Positions 1-7,088 of a stretch of DNA of 25,579 nt are shown here, piece by piece; the stretch's first letter is position 1; every line of letters starts with the position of its first letter. This DNA comes from Verrucomicrobia bacterium 12-59-8 (lineage in GTDB: Bacteria > Verrucomicrobiota > Verrucomicrobiae > Verrucomicrobiales > Verrucomicrobiaceae). A program made the translations under genes and the position numbers. Location: the NCBI GenBank assembly GCA_002279765.1, contig NCCR01000053.1:1-25579 (forward strand). The letters are read 5' to 3'. Under the pieces are notes generated by a model. That model was not told where the DNA came from. It saw nothing but the letters and a program-made list of their open reading frames with translations, and searched no databases.

Positions 1-127
1 GGGGTGGTCTGCCAGATCGTCCGGCTTGCGGGTGGTTTTTCCATACCACAGGCTGGCAGCCTGTTTCACGTTTGGATGCTGCGGGCGTGGGGTGGTCTGC
101 CAGATCGTCTGGCTTTGGCGGGTGGTT
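1..127. repeat. Pair of direct repeats with internal hairpins, downstream of the esterase gene
   Basis: Two near-identical stretches (1-40 and 89-127, both beginning ggggtggtctgccagatcgt) lie 88 bases apart. The second contains a perfect inverted repeat, GCCAGA-tcg-TCTGGC (99-113); the first has one change in it. Between them is another perfect hairpin, ACAGGCT-ggc-AGCCTGT (48-64). The block lies just beyond the stop codon of the leftward esterase gene and could help end its transcript, although there is no T-tract. It carries no credible gene. Its left end may continue beyond the window. Confidence 0.6.
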
Positions 128-133
128 GAACAC

Positions 134-1354
134 TCAGTTCACATCGCGCCAGAGCCAGCGGAGGGCGGCGGGGAGATTGGGGGCCATGCCTTTGCTGCCG
201 TGGAAGCAGGGGGTCCAGTCGATGCGGTAGTCGTAGCCCATGTACTTGAGGGCGGCGGCCATCTGCTTGTTGGCGAGGGGCCAGTTGCCGAATTTGTTGT
301 CGATGTCGTTTTCGCCGTCGAGGAGGTAGATGCGGATGGGTTTGCGCTCGGTGAGGCGGATGAGGGAGGGATAGACGTGGCCGCCTTTGAGATCGACGAA
401 GGAGCCGACCCAGGAGAGGACTTTGCGGAATTTGTCGGGGCGCTCCCACGCGACGGTGAAGGCGCAGATGCCGCCGGAGGAGCCGCCGGCGATGGCGCTG
501 GCTTCGGGCTGCGGACGAAACTTGGTCTGATAACGCTTTTCGACTTCGGGGAGGATTTCGTTGATGAGGAAGCGCGAGTAGGCATCGCCAACGGAGTCGT
601 ACTCAAAGCCGCGATTGGCGGCCTTGGAGCCGGGCTTTTGTTTGGTCATGCGGCCTGGATCAATGAAGACGCCGACGGTGCGGGGCATGTCCTTTTGGTG
701 GATGAGATTGTCGAAGACGACGGAGGCGCGCATGGAGCCGTTGGGATCAACATGGCGGGAGCCGTCCTGCCAGACCATGAGGCAGGTTTCCTCTCCGGGG
801 TGGAAGCCGGCGGGGAGATAGACGGTGACGGTGCGCTGGGTGTCTGGGAAGACTTGGCTGGTGTTCCACTCGAATTTTTCGAGCGTGCCGTGCGGCACGT
901 TTTTCTGCGGCAGGCTGTCGGGGGTGTAGTCGAAGTGCTCGACGTGTACGGTGCCGGCGAGGCGGGGCATGCCCTCGGACTCCACTCGGTAGCCGGTTTC
1001 GGTGCAGTTGGGCAGGTCGGTGACGAGGACTTGGAGGCCGTCATCGCCGAGGGGGGTCATCTCGCCAATCAAGGTGCCGTCCTGCTGCACGACACGAGCG
1101 GGTTTGGGGTCGATGATGGCCCAGGCGACGGTGGTGGCCTCGATCTTGGCCCCTGCCCTGCTCTGCGTGAGGTTCTGCCGGCCAAAGAGGCGCACGACCT
1201 GGTCATGGAGCTGCTGCTGTGCCTCGGGTGAGGCTGATTTTTTCAATGCGGCAGCGATCTGCCGAGGGGTGATGGGCGGTGACGCGGCGGGTTGATTTTG
1301 TGCCGAAGTGAAAGTGGTGGCGATGAGGAAGAACGAGAGGAGGACAACACGCAT
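134..1354 (-). CDS. Secreted Fes/enterochelin-esterase-like alpha/beta hydrolase
   Basis: This encodes a protein of about 406 residues with a signal peptide at residues 1-18 (MRVVLLSFFLIATTFTSAQ), so it is probably periplasmic or secreted. An N-terminal region of about 150 residues looks like the early-set/Ig-like domain of this family, followed by an esterase domain. The motif AIAGGSSGG carries the nucleophile Ser (about residue 292), and a C-terminal GENDIDN and FHGSKG supply likely acidic and His residues. Family members (COG2382 type) hydrolyse esters such as siderophore or xylan-linked feruloyl/acetyl esters; the substrate here cannot be read from sequence. A GTG four codons upstream (1366) is an alternative start, but the ATG at 1354 begins the signal peptide. 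The gene stands alone on the minus strand between two repeat blocks. Fold assignment is confident; substrate is unknown. Confidence 0.85.
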   Translation of the reverse strand: MRVVLLSFFLIATTFTSAQNQPAASPPITPRQIAAALKKSASPEAQQQLHDQVVRLFGRQNLTQSRAGAKIEATTVAWAIIDPKPARVVQQDGTLIGEMTPLGDDGLQVLVTDLPNCTETGYRVESEGMPRLAGTVHVEHFDYTPDSLPQKNVPHGTLEKFEWNTSQVFPDTQRTVTVYLPAGFHPGEETCLMVWQDGSRHVDPNGSMRASVVFDNLIHQKDMPRTVGVFIDPGRMTKQKPGSKAANRGFEYDSVGDAYSRFLINEILPEVEKRYQTKFRPQPEASAIAGGSSGGICAFTVAWERPDKFRKVLSWVGSFVDLKGGHVYPSLIRLTERKPIRIYLLDGENDIDNKFGNWPLANKQMAAALKYMGYDYRIDWTPCFHGSKGMAPNLPAALRWLWRDVN

Positions 1355-1440
1355 GAGTGGGGGCACTAACGGCTCTGGCGGCGGAAGAATATCGCTGATT
1401 TCCCGCGATATGGTTGATGTGGCGTTTGGCGAAAGGAAAT

Positions 1441-1525
1441 GGCGGAAAGGGAGCGTGGGGACGCTCGGCGGCGGCTTGAGGACAAGCCGCCCTACCGCGT
1501 GGTGGGTGGGATTGGTTTCCTGCTT
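1441..1525. repeat. Tandem-hairpin repeat, copy A
   Basis: Two adjacent perfect hairpins are visible: GAGCGT/ACGCTC with loop gggg (1451-1466), then GGCGGCTTG/CAAGCCGCC with loop agga (1470-1491). They are followed by the shared tail cctaccgcg-tgggtg and a ggattggtttcctgct stretch that also appears next to copy C. It resembles REP-like intergenic elements and has no coding role. Confidence 0.8.
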
Positions 1526-1607
1526 TCCTGCTTTCCTTATTTCTATTTCAGGGGCGGCTGCGCCATGAGCCGGATTTTTGAATGAGGAAGGCAGGAAGGC
1601 AGGAACC
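1514..1607. repeat. Long imperfect inverted repeat (tttcctgc / gcaggaaa arms)
   Basis: The left arm (1514-1543) repeats the unit TTTCCTGC/TTTCCT, and the right arm (1581-1607) repeats AGGCAGGA, its approximate reverse complement. Together they could form a stem of about 27 bp with several mismatches around a loop of roughly 37 bases. The structure sits exactly between hairpin-repeat copies A and B, so the whole of 1441-1690 may be one composite element. Confidence 0.6.
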
Positions 1608-1611
1608 GGAA

Positions 1612-1690
1612 TGGCGGAGAGGGAGCGTGGGGACGCTCGGCGGCGGTTGGAGGACCAACCGCCCTACCTTGCGCTGGGTGCTTGTGTGCG
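1612..1690. repeat. Tandem-hairpin repeat, copy B
   Basis: It has the same architecture as copy A: GAGCGT/ACGCTC with loop gggg (1623-1638), then GGCGGTTGG/CCAACCGCC with loop agga (1642-1663). The second stem differs in sequence from copy A, but both arms changed together so pairing is kept. The tail gccctacc-tgcgctgggtgcttg matches copy C. Confidence 0.8.
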
Positions 1691-1715
1691 CGGTGCGAGC
1701 TCGGGACGGCTCTGA

Positions 1716-2429
1716 TTAGAGCGCGGCGGTGAAATGGGTCTTGCCAGCGGGCACGCCGGCGGTGCGCAGGCGTGCTTCGATGCCTTCCATCATGGCGCGG
1801 ACGTGGGGCCATCTGGTGCGGTCGCGCATGAGTTCCATGCTCTTTTCAAATGAGCCCCACTGAATGACCTGGATGTCCACATGGCGCACGCCCCACTTGT
1901 CCATCATGGAACGGCTGGGTTTGTAGAGGTCGATGGTGCCGGTGCCGACGAGGGCGCTGCCGTAGTCATCGACCACGTAGGTGATGTCGGGCTGGCCGGC
2001 GATGCGGAAGCTGGTGCCAACGGGAAAGCGCGACCAGTCTGCGGCAGCGCTGCGCACGGTGCCAAACTTCAGATTGGTGCCGAGGGCGCTCTTGACGCCG
2101 TAAATGATGTGATCGCTTTCATTGTGCGTGTAGGCGGTGGTGCGTACGCGCATCTGAGAATTGCGATTTAAATTCGAGGCGAGCGCCAGCGGCGGTTTGG
2201 CGCCTTCGAAGACAAAGGTGTAGCCTTTGATCGCGCTGGGGCGGAAGGGGACGTTGTTCGCCAAAGCCTTGCGCACCTCGTATTTGACGCCGGTTTGCAA
2301 GGGAGCGGAGCTTTTATTCCGCATGCTTTTCCAGGTGGAGCCCAGCGGTTGATTGGGCAAAGCACAGGCTGAAAGAGTGGCCATCAAGGCACCACAGAGG
2401 CCAGAGGTGATCAAACGTGAGTTGTACAT
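1716..2429 (-). CDS. 3D-domain (double-psi beta-barrel) lipoprotein
   Basis: This 237-residue protein has a lipoprotein signal ending in a lipobox (LSAC, Cys22), so it should be anchored in a membrane facing the periplasm. Residues about 95-185 fit the 3D domain found at the C-terminus of MltA-type lytic transglycosylases and in resuscitation/peptidoglycan proteins. Visible marks are a TTAYTHNE strand, a YVVDDYGSA segment with paired Asp154/Asp155, and a TIDLYKPS segment with Asp167. In MltA-like enzymes such aspartates are catalytic. A full MltA domain is absent, so a role in peptidoglycan cleavage or binding is inferred. The start is an ATG with an AT-rich upstream region. It is bracketed by hairpin repeats on both sides and transcribed alone. 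Confidence 0.75.
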   Translation of the reverse strand: MYNSRLITSGLCGALMATLSACALPNQPLGSTWKSMRNKSSAPLQTGVKYEVRKALANNVPFRPSAIKGYTFVFEGAKPPLALASNLNRNSQMRVRTTAYTHNESDHIIYGVKSALGTNLKFGTVRSAAADWSRFPVGTSFRIAGQPDITYVVDDYGSALVGTGTIDLYKPSRSMMDKWGVRHVDIQVIQWGSFEKSMELMRDRTRWPHVRAMMEGIEARLRTAGVPAGKTHFTAAL

Positions 2430-2562
2430 GGCTGGATATTTTTGGAATTACGAACAGATATACCGTAATTTTCATATATCCGCAATATAATAAGGATGGT
2501 TTCCATATTGTTGAAGTTTAACATAGATTAATTACCATAGGTTCTGGAGAGTGGTTGGGGGG
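2430..2562. promoter_or_regulatory. AT-rich intergenic stretch, likely promoter of the leftward lipoprotein gene
   Basis: This segment is strikingly AT-rich compared with its surroundings. On the minus strand a weak pair of boxes can be read: TTGCGG (complement of 2480-2485) and TATATC (complement of 2457-2462), 17 bases apart and about 30 bases before the lipoprotein start. ATTACG and CGTAAT around 2447-2469 form a small inverted repeat that could be an operator. The box matches are poor (3/6 and 4/6), so only the region, not the exact site, is supported. Confidence 0.3.
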
Positions 2563-2669
2563 ATTGGCGGAGAGGGGGCGTGGGAACGCGCGGCGGCGGT
2601 TGGAGGACAGCCCGCCCTACCGCGTGCTGGGTGCTTGCAGGTGCGGTGGGGCTGGATTGGTTTCTGCTG
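2563..2669. repeat. Tandem-hairpin repeat, copy C (degenerate), abutting a truncated gene
   Basis: It is homologous to copies A and B: GCGT/ACGC around loop ggga (2578-2589), then GGCGGTTGG-agga-CAGCCCGCC (2595-2616), whose upper stem is mispaired. It is followed by the tail ccctaccgcg-tgctgggtgcttg shared with copy B and the ggattggtttctgct stretch shared with copy A. The copy ends within a few bases of the first recognisable codons of the zeta-toxin-like gene. Confidence 0.75.
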
Positions 2670-3326
2670 GGAGTCTATCTCAACCCAGATGAGATGCAAA
2701 AGGAGGTCGAGCAGTGCGGCTTCCTGACGGTGCAGAACTACGCAGTGGAAACGTCGCCTGAAGAAATTCTGCCGTTTTTCGCACATTCCGAACTGCTACA
2801 GCGCGCTGGTTTGACTGAAGAAGCGGGACGACTGCGCTTCACCGACGGAAAGCTGAGTTTCCATGCTGTGAGAATGAATGCCTACTTTGCATCCGTAGCG
2901 GCAGATTTCCTGCGCAGGAAGCTGTTGGAAAAACGGGTTTCGTTTTCCTTTGAAACGGTGATGTCCTCTCCAGACAAGGTGGCGCTGCTGCAGCAGGCAC
3001 AGAAGCTCGGCGACAGGACCTATCTATACTACATTGCCACCGATGACCCGTCGATCAATGTGGCGCGCGTCAAGGCACGCGTAAGTTTGGGCGGGCATGA
3101 CGTGCCGGAAACGAAGATCACGCAGCGCTATCAGCGTTCGCTGGACCTGCTCATGAAGGCGGTCAAGTTCACCAACCGATCCTACCTCTTCGACAATTCA
3201 CATCATGGAGGGGAGCGGCTAATTGTGGCGGAGATCACGGATGGGAGCGACCTCGAACTGAAATGTGATCCCATGCCATTATGGTTTCAAAAGGCGGTCT
3301 GGAGCAAGATTCAGCCTGCGGCTTGA
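2670..3326 (+). pseudogene. Zeta-toxin-like kinase/AAA ATPase, 5'-truncated (no P-loop)
   Basis: The reading frame from 2670 encodes about 218 residues that resemble the middle and C-terminal part of zeta-toxin/'predicted ABC-type ATPase' proteins (COG4185 type). Recognisable parts are GVYLNPDEM, SFETVMSSP, YYIATDDP, RVKARVSLGGHDVPE and YLFDNS. Full-length relatives start with a Walker A loop that binds the nucleotide, about 30-40 residues before the NPDE segment. Here that part is missing: the frame runs upstream into hairpin-repeat copy C, so residues from a GTG at 2580 would be repeat-encoded. An ATG at 2694 is the first normal start inside the family-like region. Without the P-loop the protein should lack kinase activity. 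No antitoxin-like gene sits beside it. It is probably a relic, though the remaining frame is intact, so recent decay or a residual function is possible. Confidence 0.7.
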
Positions 3327-3546
3327 ACATGCTCAGCCGCTTGTGTACCTTTCACGACTCCTTGCACAGACGCGGGAAAGAGCGTCCGTTCAGCGGCACC
3401 ATGACTCTCAAAACACCGTCCCGTTGAGCCATTCGTCAGTCCGCAGGCGAAATCGTCGCTGATTCCCCGCCTTTCTTCTTGCGTCTGTTCCATCCTGCGG
3501 CACTATCGCGACCCCTCGTTCGTTTTCGAAGGAGGGAAACAACCTT

Positions 3547-3620
3547 CGGGGCGTAGCTCAGCCTGGTAGAGCGCTTGCTTTGGGAGCAAGAAGTCGTCAG
3601 TTCGAATCTGGCCGCCCCGA
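3547..3620 (+). tRNA. tRNA-Pro (anticodon TGG)
   Basis: A complete cloverleaf can be drawn: acceptor stem CGGGGCG (3547-3553) with CGCCCCG (3613-3619), anticodon stem CTTGC/GCAAG around loop TTTGGGA giving anticodon TGG, and T-arm GTCAG-TTCGAAT-CTGGC (3596-3612). The discriminator base is A3620 and the 3' CCA is not encoded (CCC follows). The D-arm reads AGCTC-agcctggta-GAGC. The next gene starts only five bases after the discriminator. Confidence 0.95.
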
Positions 3621-3625
3621 CCCGC

Positions 3626-4120
3626 ATGTCCGCACTCTACGCCACAGCCCTGAACACCTTCAAGGAAATGGGCTGGCTCTACCGCGAAGTCCCCGAGCAT
3701 TCCGTCATCGAGGCCGACTTTGAAGCGCACCACACCAAAATCCCGCTGCATGTACAGGTTTTTGGGGAGACTCATATCATCACCGTCGTCTCCAACTCCA
3801 CGCTGCAGGTGCCGTCCTCCCACCGCCTGCCGGTGTGCGAGCTGCTCATGCGCACAAACAAAGATCTGAACCTCGGCAATTTCGAACTCGAATGGGAGAG
3901 CGGCCAGGTGATGTTTCGCGTGACGAATGTGTTCCCGCCGAACCGCCATGATGCGCGCATCATCGCCAGCCTCGTGCATTCCTCCGTGGCGGAGATGGAC
4001 CGCCTCACACCGTTTCTCGGCGAGATCATCCGCACGCCCAAAGGCGAACTGCTGCTGCTCAAGGTGGCAGACCTGATGAAACGCGAAGATTTGCTCCCGC
4101 CCGTGCCCGATGCTGAGTGA
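3626..4120 (+). CDS. YbjN-domain protein (type III secretion chaperone-like fold)
   Basis: This 164-residue soluble protein resembles the YbjN family, small alpha/beta proteins with a Tir-chaperone-like fold whose function is mostly unknown. Typical features are an N-terminal helix (ALNTFKEMGW), alternating strands (LHVQVFGETHIITVV, FELEWESGQVMFRV), a central PVCELLMRTN segment and a C-terminal amphipathic helix. The frame extends upstream through the tRNA, but the ATG at 3626 is the only sensible start because it lies just after the tRNA 3' end. There is no Shine-Dalgarno sequence, and after tRNA 3' processing the message would have an almost absent leader. The PH-domain gene follows 57 bases later on the same strand. 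Confidence 0.75.
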   Translation: MSALYATALNTFKEMGWLYREVPEHSVIEADFEAHHTKIPLHVQVFGETHIITVVSNSTLQVPSSHRLPVCELLMRTNKDLNLGNFELEWESGQVMFRVTNVFPPNRHDARIIASLVHSSVAEMDRLTPFLGEIIRTPKGELLLLKVADLMKREDLLPPVPDAE

Positions 4121-4177
4121 TTGGACGTGACACGGGCAGCCCGCCTGTGCTTTTGTGGCCGCGCACAGGCTCTCATC

Positions 4178-4966
4178 ATGTCCGCCCGCTACACACTTCA
4201 GCAGCACCCGGCTTTCAGCGACCCGCTGTCCAAGGAGGATCTATACACGCTCGTGGCCCGTGGCTCCCTCGCCCGTGGCGAGATGTGCATGGATGAGGAC
4301 ACCGGCCACATGCACACCGTGGGGGAGCTGGTCAGCGGCATGCGCCGCCCCAGCGCCAGCAGCGGTCAGGCACGGATCGCACGCCCTCTGTATCGCGAGA
4401 TCAGCCCCGATACGGAGCTTCCCGAAGAAGCAGAATTAGCGGCCGAAGAAGAGGATGATGAAGATGCGGAAGAAATCGAAGAAACGGAGGAGGCAGACGA
4501 TAATCGCAATTATTCTCCCAGCGGCGAGACCATCCTGCACCACGCGCACCCTTCCTGGCTGGGATACACCAAGGCGCTGATCCTCTGCCTCCTGCTCAGC
4601 ATTGCCGGCGGCCTCCTGTGTGTGATCCAGCTCGAATACGCCGTCATCGCCCTGCTCTGCGCCTCTTCCACGCTCATCGCCGTTGGCATCTCGCGTTACT
4701 CGCATGACTACATCGTCACGCACGAACGCGTGGAATTGATCTGGGGCCTCATCGGTCGCAGCTCCAAGGAGGCGCGCATCTGCGACATCCGCAGCATCGA
4801 CGTGTACGAATCCGGCATCAAAGGCCTGCTAGGGCTCGGCACCATCGACTTCTCCACCGCCGCCAATGCCGGCATCGAAGTGCAGTTCAAGGACTTGCGC
4901 CGCGCCCACGAAGTGAAGGATCTCGTGCGCAAACTCCAGCGCGGCGTGGATCCGACGGATGACTGA
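4178..4966 (+). CDS. Membrane protein with acidic linker and bacterial PH domain
   Basis: The 262-residue product has three parts. Residues 1-75 form an N-terminal cytoplasmic region resembling a GYF_2/DUF4339-like input module (LSKEDLYTLVARGSLARGEM). Residues about 80-125 are very acidic, rich in Glu and Asp. Two membrane helices follow (about 132-175), then a bPH2/DUF304 domain (about 180-258) with strands such as YIVTHERVELIWGLIGR and DIRSIDVYESGIKGLLG. Such proteins sit in the inner membrane; their exact role is not established. I chose the ATG at 4178; a TTG at 4121, directly after the previous stop, is possible but would add an unlikely N-terminus. The stop lies two bases before the ATG currently read as the start of the sensor kinase gene. 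Confidence 0.75.
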   Translation: MSARYTLQQHPAFSDPLSKEDLYTLVARGSLARGEMCMDEDTGHMHTVGELVSGMRRPSASSGQARIARPLYREISPDTELPEEAELAAEEEDDEDAEEIEETEEADDNRNYSPSGETILHHAHPSWLGYTKALILCLLLSIAGGLLCVIQLEYAVIALLCASSTLIAVGISRYSHDYIVTHERVELIWGLIGRSSKEARICDIRSIDVYESGIKGLLGLGTIDFSTAANAGIEVQFKDLRRAHEVKDLVRKLQRGVDPTDD

Positions 4967-4967
4967 A

Positions 4968-5080
4968 AATGACGAATGACGAACTCGGAATGACTAATGG
5001 AGAGAAACCCGTCATGATGCCGGGAGTCTGGCGTTTCGTCATGGTTTCGTCATTCATCCTTCTGGTTTCGTCATTCGCCA
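4968..5080. repeat. 'aatgacgaa … ttcgtcatt' inverted repeat element covering a gene start
   Basis: The left part holds two adjacent copies of atgacga (4969-4982) and a variant atgacta (4990-4996). The right part holds three copies of tttcgtcat (5034-5042, 5045-5053, 5066-5074), the reverse complement. The arms can pair across about 40 bases. Similar repeats recur in Verrucomicrobia and Planctomycetes genomes (from memory, not checked here). The element lies across the start and signal-peptide region of the histidine kinase gene. Confidence 0.7.
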
Positions 5081-7077
5081 CAGGAGCACCTCTCTCCCGC
5101 GCCATCGACATCCGCATGCTGCCGTATGAGCGCAGTCTGGAAAAGCTGCCAGTAGATCTCACCGCCACGGTCGGTTTCGTCGAAAACGGTGGCACCGTCT
5201 TTGTCCAAGACGACACCGCAGGCACGCACCTGCACTTCAGACCCGCGCGCAATGACCTGCGGGTGGGCGATCACGTGCGCATCCAGGGCACCACGACTGC
5301 CGGACTTTATTTTCCAGGAGTGGATGTCGCCCAATTGCAAATCCTCGGTCATGCGGCTCCGCCCATGGCCGCTCCCGCCAGCTATGACGATCTCGCCACG
5401 GGCCGCTTCCATTACCAGCGCGTCATCGTCGAAGGTCTTGGCCGCACCTTGACGCCACTCGATGAAAACCGCTCGCTGCTGCGCCTAGCCATCGGCAGCC
5501 GGGTGCTTGAAGTGCGCGTTGATGCGCCGCTTGAGACCGCCCCTGCGCTCATCGACGCCCGCCTCCGCATCACGGCACTCGCAGCCGGTGGCATCAATGA
5601 CCGCCGCCAGCTCGTCTTCCCCTACATTCGCGTCACAGAATGGAATGATGTGGAGATCACCAAAGCTGCACCAGCACTTGCAGCGCTGCCCATCACCTCC
5701 GTTGTCACGTTGCTTCAATTCGGTGCTGCGGACGAGCCCCATCATCGTGCCCGCATCCGTGGCACTGTGCTTGCGGCATTCCCCGATGGCCGTGTTTTTT
5801 TGCGCGATGCCACCCCACCGCCACCTCCCCGTGAAACTCCAAAGGATGCTCTACCAAAGCCACCGCAGTCACCCTCCATCGCGATTCGCCTCAGTTCGCC
5901 AGTCAATCTCATCCCCGGTCAGCGCGCCGAAATCATCGGCTTTCCCATCATGGCCGGATTCAGCGCCTCGCTGGCCGATGCGCTCGTGCTTGCCACGGAG
6001 CCGGATGAATCACCTGCCGCTGCGGTTGTTTCGCTCAAAGATTTCCAAGACGGCTCGCATGACGCCGATCTCGTCCACCTCACCACGCCAGCGGTTCTCA
6101 ATGATTTCTTTCGCAGTGCAGACGGCTTTGAACTCCGCCTCACCTCCAGTGGCATGCCGATGCGTGCCTTCCTGCTGCAATCAGACGCACCTGCGCTCGA
6201 AATGGGTGCAACCGTGGATCTTACCGGCATCTGTCTGGTCGAGTCTTCGACGGACAAAGGCTTTCGCTCGCAGGCCGAGCGCGCCTCACTCCTGCTGCGC
6301 TCAGCGAATGATATTCGGGTGATCCATTCAGCACCGTTTTGGACCGCAGGCCGTCTCGTCATCGCCAGTTGCATCCTTGCTGGCCTTGTGTTGCTCGCCT
6401 TCATCTGGATCGCCGCACAACGGCGGCAGATCGGTTTCCTGAGCAGCCGCATCGTACAGCAGGCCACGCTGGATGAGCGCCAGCGTATCGCGCGTGAGTT
6501 TCATGACACCCTGGAGCAGGAACTCACCGGCCTCTCACTGCGGCTGGATGCCGCCACAACGCGACCGCTCGAAGACAAAGCCCGCACACTCATCGAAACC
6601 TCCCGCAGTCTCGTCTCCCGCATTCAAAGCGAAGCACGCAATCTCGTGGCCGATCTGCGTGACACCGAGCAGCCGCCGGAGCTCATCAGCGCGCTGCGCG
6701 AAATCCTCACCCGCATGCCGCCGAATGCACCAGCATTGAAGCTCGACCTGCATCCCATTCCGCCCATCCCCAGCCCCGTGTCCCATCACCTGCGCATGAT
6801 CGCTCAGGAAGCCATCACCAATGCCCTCAAGCACGCGCAAGCCACGGCCATAACCCTGCATCTTTCCGCCACCGCTGACGCGATCACACTTCGCCTCACT
6901 GACAACGGTCAGGGCCTCAGCTCCAGCGCCGCGACCACCGGCCAGCCCGGCCACTTCGGCTGCATGGGCATCCGCGAGCGCTGCCGCAAAATCAACGCCA
7001 ACGTCGATTGGCAAAGCCAGCCGAAGCAAGGCACCGTGGTCACCGTTCTCCTCCCGCTTGACCGCATTCCCGCCTGA
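4969..7077 (+). CDS. Membrane sensor histidine kinase (HisKA_3 family) with OB-like sensor repeats
   Basis: This 702-residue protein is the sensor of a two-component system. A signal peptide (about residues 19-40) is followed by a large extracytoplasmic region with three OB-fold-like segments: about 45-130 (GGTVFVQDDTAG … VGDHVRIQG), about 255-330 (ARIRGTVLAAFPDGRVFLRD) and about 365-425 (VDLTGICLV). A single membrane helix (about 462-482) leads to the kinase. The phosphoacceptor is His512 in REFHDTLEQELTGL. The ATPase part shows the N-box EAITNALKH (Asn618), G1 box DNGQG (645-649) and a G2-like GHFGCMGIRER. The start could be the ATG at 4969 or the ATGs at 5014/5017; the first 15 residues come from a repeat, so 5014 or 5017 is quite plausible. 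Its regulator gene begins 11 bases downstream. The stimulus is unknown. Confidence 0.88.
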   Translation: MTNDELGMTNGEKPVMMPGVWRFVMVSSFILLVSSFATGAPLSRAIDIRMLPYERSLEKLPVDLTATVGFVENGGTVFVQDDTAGTHLHFRPARNDLRVGDHVRIQGTTTAGLYFPGVDVAQLQILGHAAPPMAAPASYDDLATGRFHYQRVIVEGLGRTLTPLDENRSLLRLAIGSRVLEVRVDAPLETAPALIDARLRITALAAGGINDRRQLVFPYIRVTEWNDVEITKAAPALAALPITSVVTLLQFGAADEPHHRARIRGTVLAAFPDGRVFLRDATPPPPPRETPKDALPKPPQSPSIAIRLSSPVNLIPGQRAEIIGFPIMAGFSASLADALVLATEPDESPAAAVVSLKDFQDGSHDADLVHLTTPAVLNDFFRSADGFELRLTSSGMPMRAFLLQSDAPALEMGATVDLTGICLVESSTDKGFRSQAERASLLLRSANDIRVIHSAPFWTAGRLVIASCILAGLVLLAFIWIAAQRRQIGFLSSRIVQQATLDERQRIAREFHDTLEQELTGLSLRLDAATTRPLEDKARTLIETSRSLVSRIQSEARNLVADLRDTEQPPELISALREILTRMPPNAPALKLDLHPIPPIPSPVSHHLRMIAQEAITNALKHAQATAITLHLSATADAITLRLTDNGQGLSSSAATTGQPGHFGCMGIRERCRKINANVDWQSQPKQGTVVTVLLPLDRIPA

Positions 7078-7088
7078 CCCTTTTCGCC

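Larger units (their letters stand above)
1355..1715. other. Gene-free intergenic region made of repeats
   Basis: These roughly 360 bases between two leftward genes hold no credible coding sequence. They contain two copies of a tandem-hairpin repeat (1441-1525 and 1612-1690) and, between them, a long imperfect inverted repeat (1514-1543 with 1581-1607). Short reading frames here are translations of the repeats. The promoter of the esterase gene should lie near 1355-1430, but I see no convincing consensus boxes. Confidence 0.6.

Noticed and set aside
26..1231. Long rightward frame (401 codons) over the esterase gene
   Set aside because: It is antisense to a gene with clear esterase motifs and signal peptide; its translation is Gly/Ala/Val/Asp-rich low-complexity, typical of a GC-rich shadow.
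1355..1715. Insertion sequence remnant
   Set aside because: Inverted and direct repeats are present, but there is no transposase fragment and no target-site duplication that I can see.
1441..2669. CRISPR-like array
   Set aside because: The repeats are three, long, unevenly spaced and each folds into two hairpins; a gene lies between copies, and no cas genes are present.
3575..3625. Upstream extension of the YbjN-type frame
   Set aside because: It would translate the tRNA; the ATG at 3626 directly after the tRNA is the credible start.
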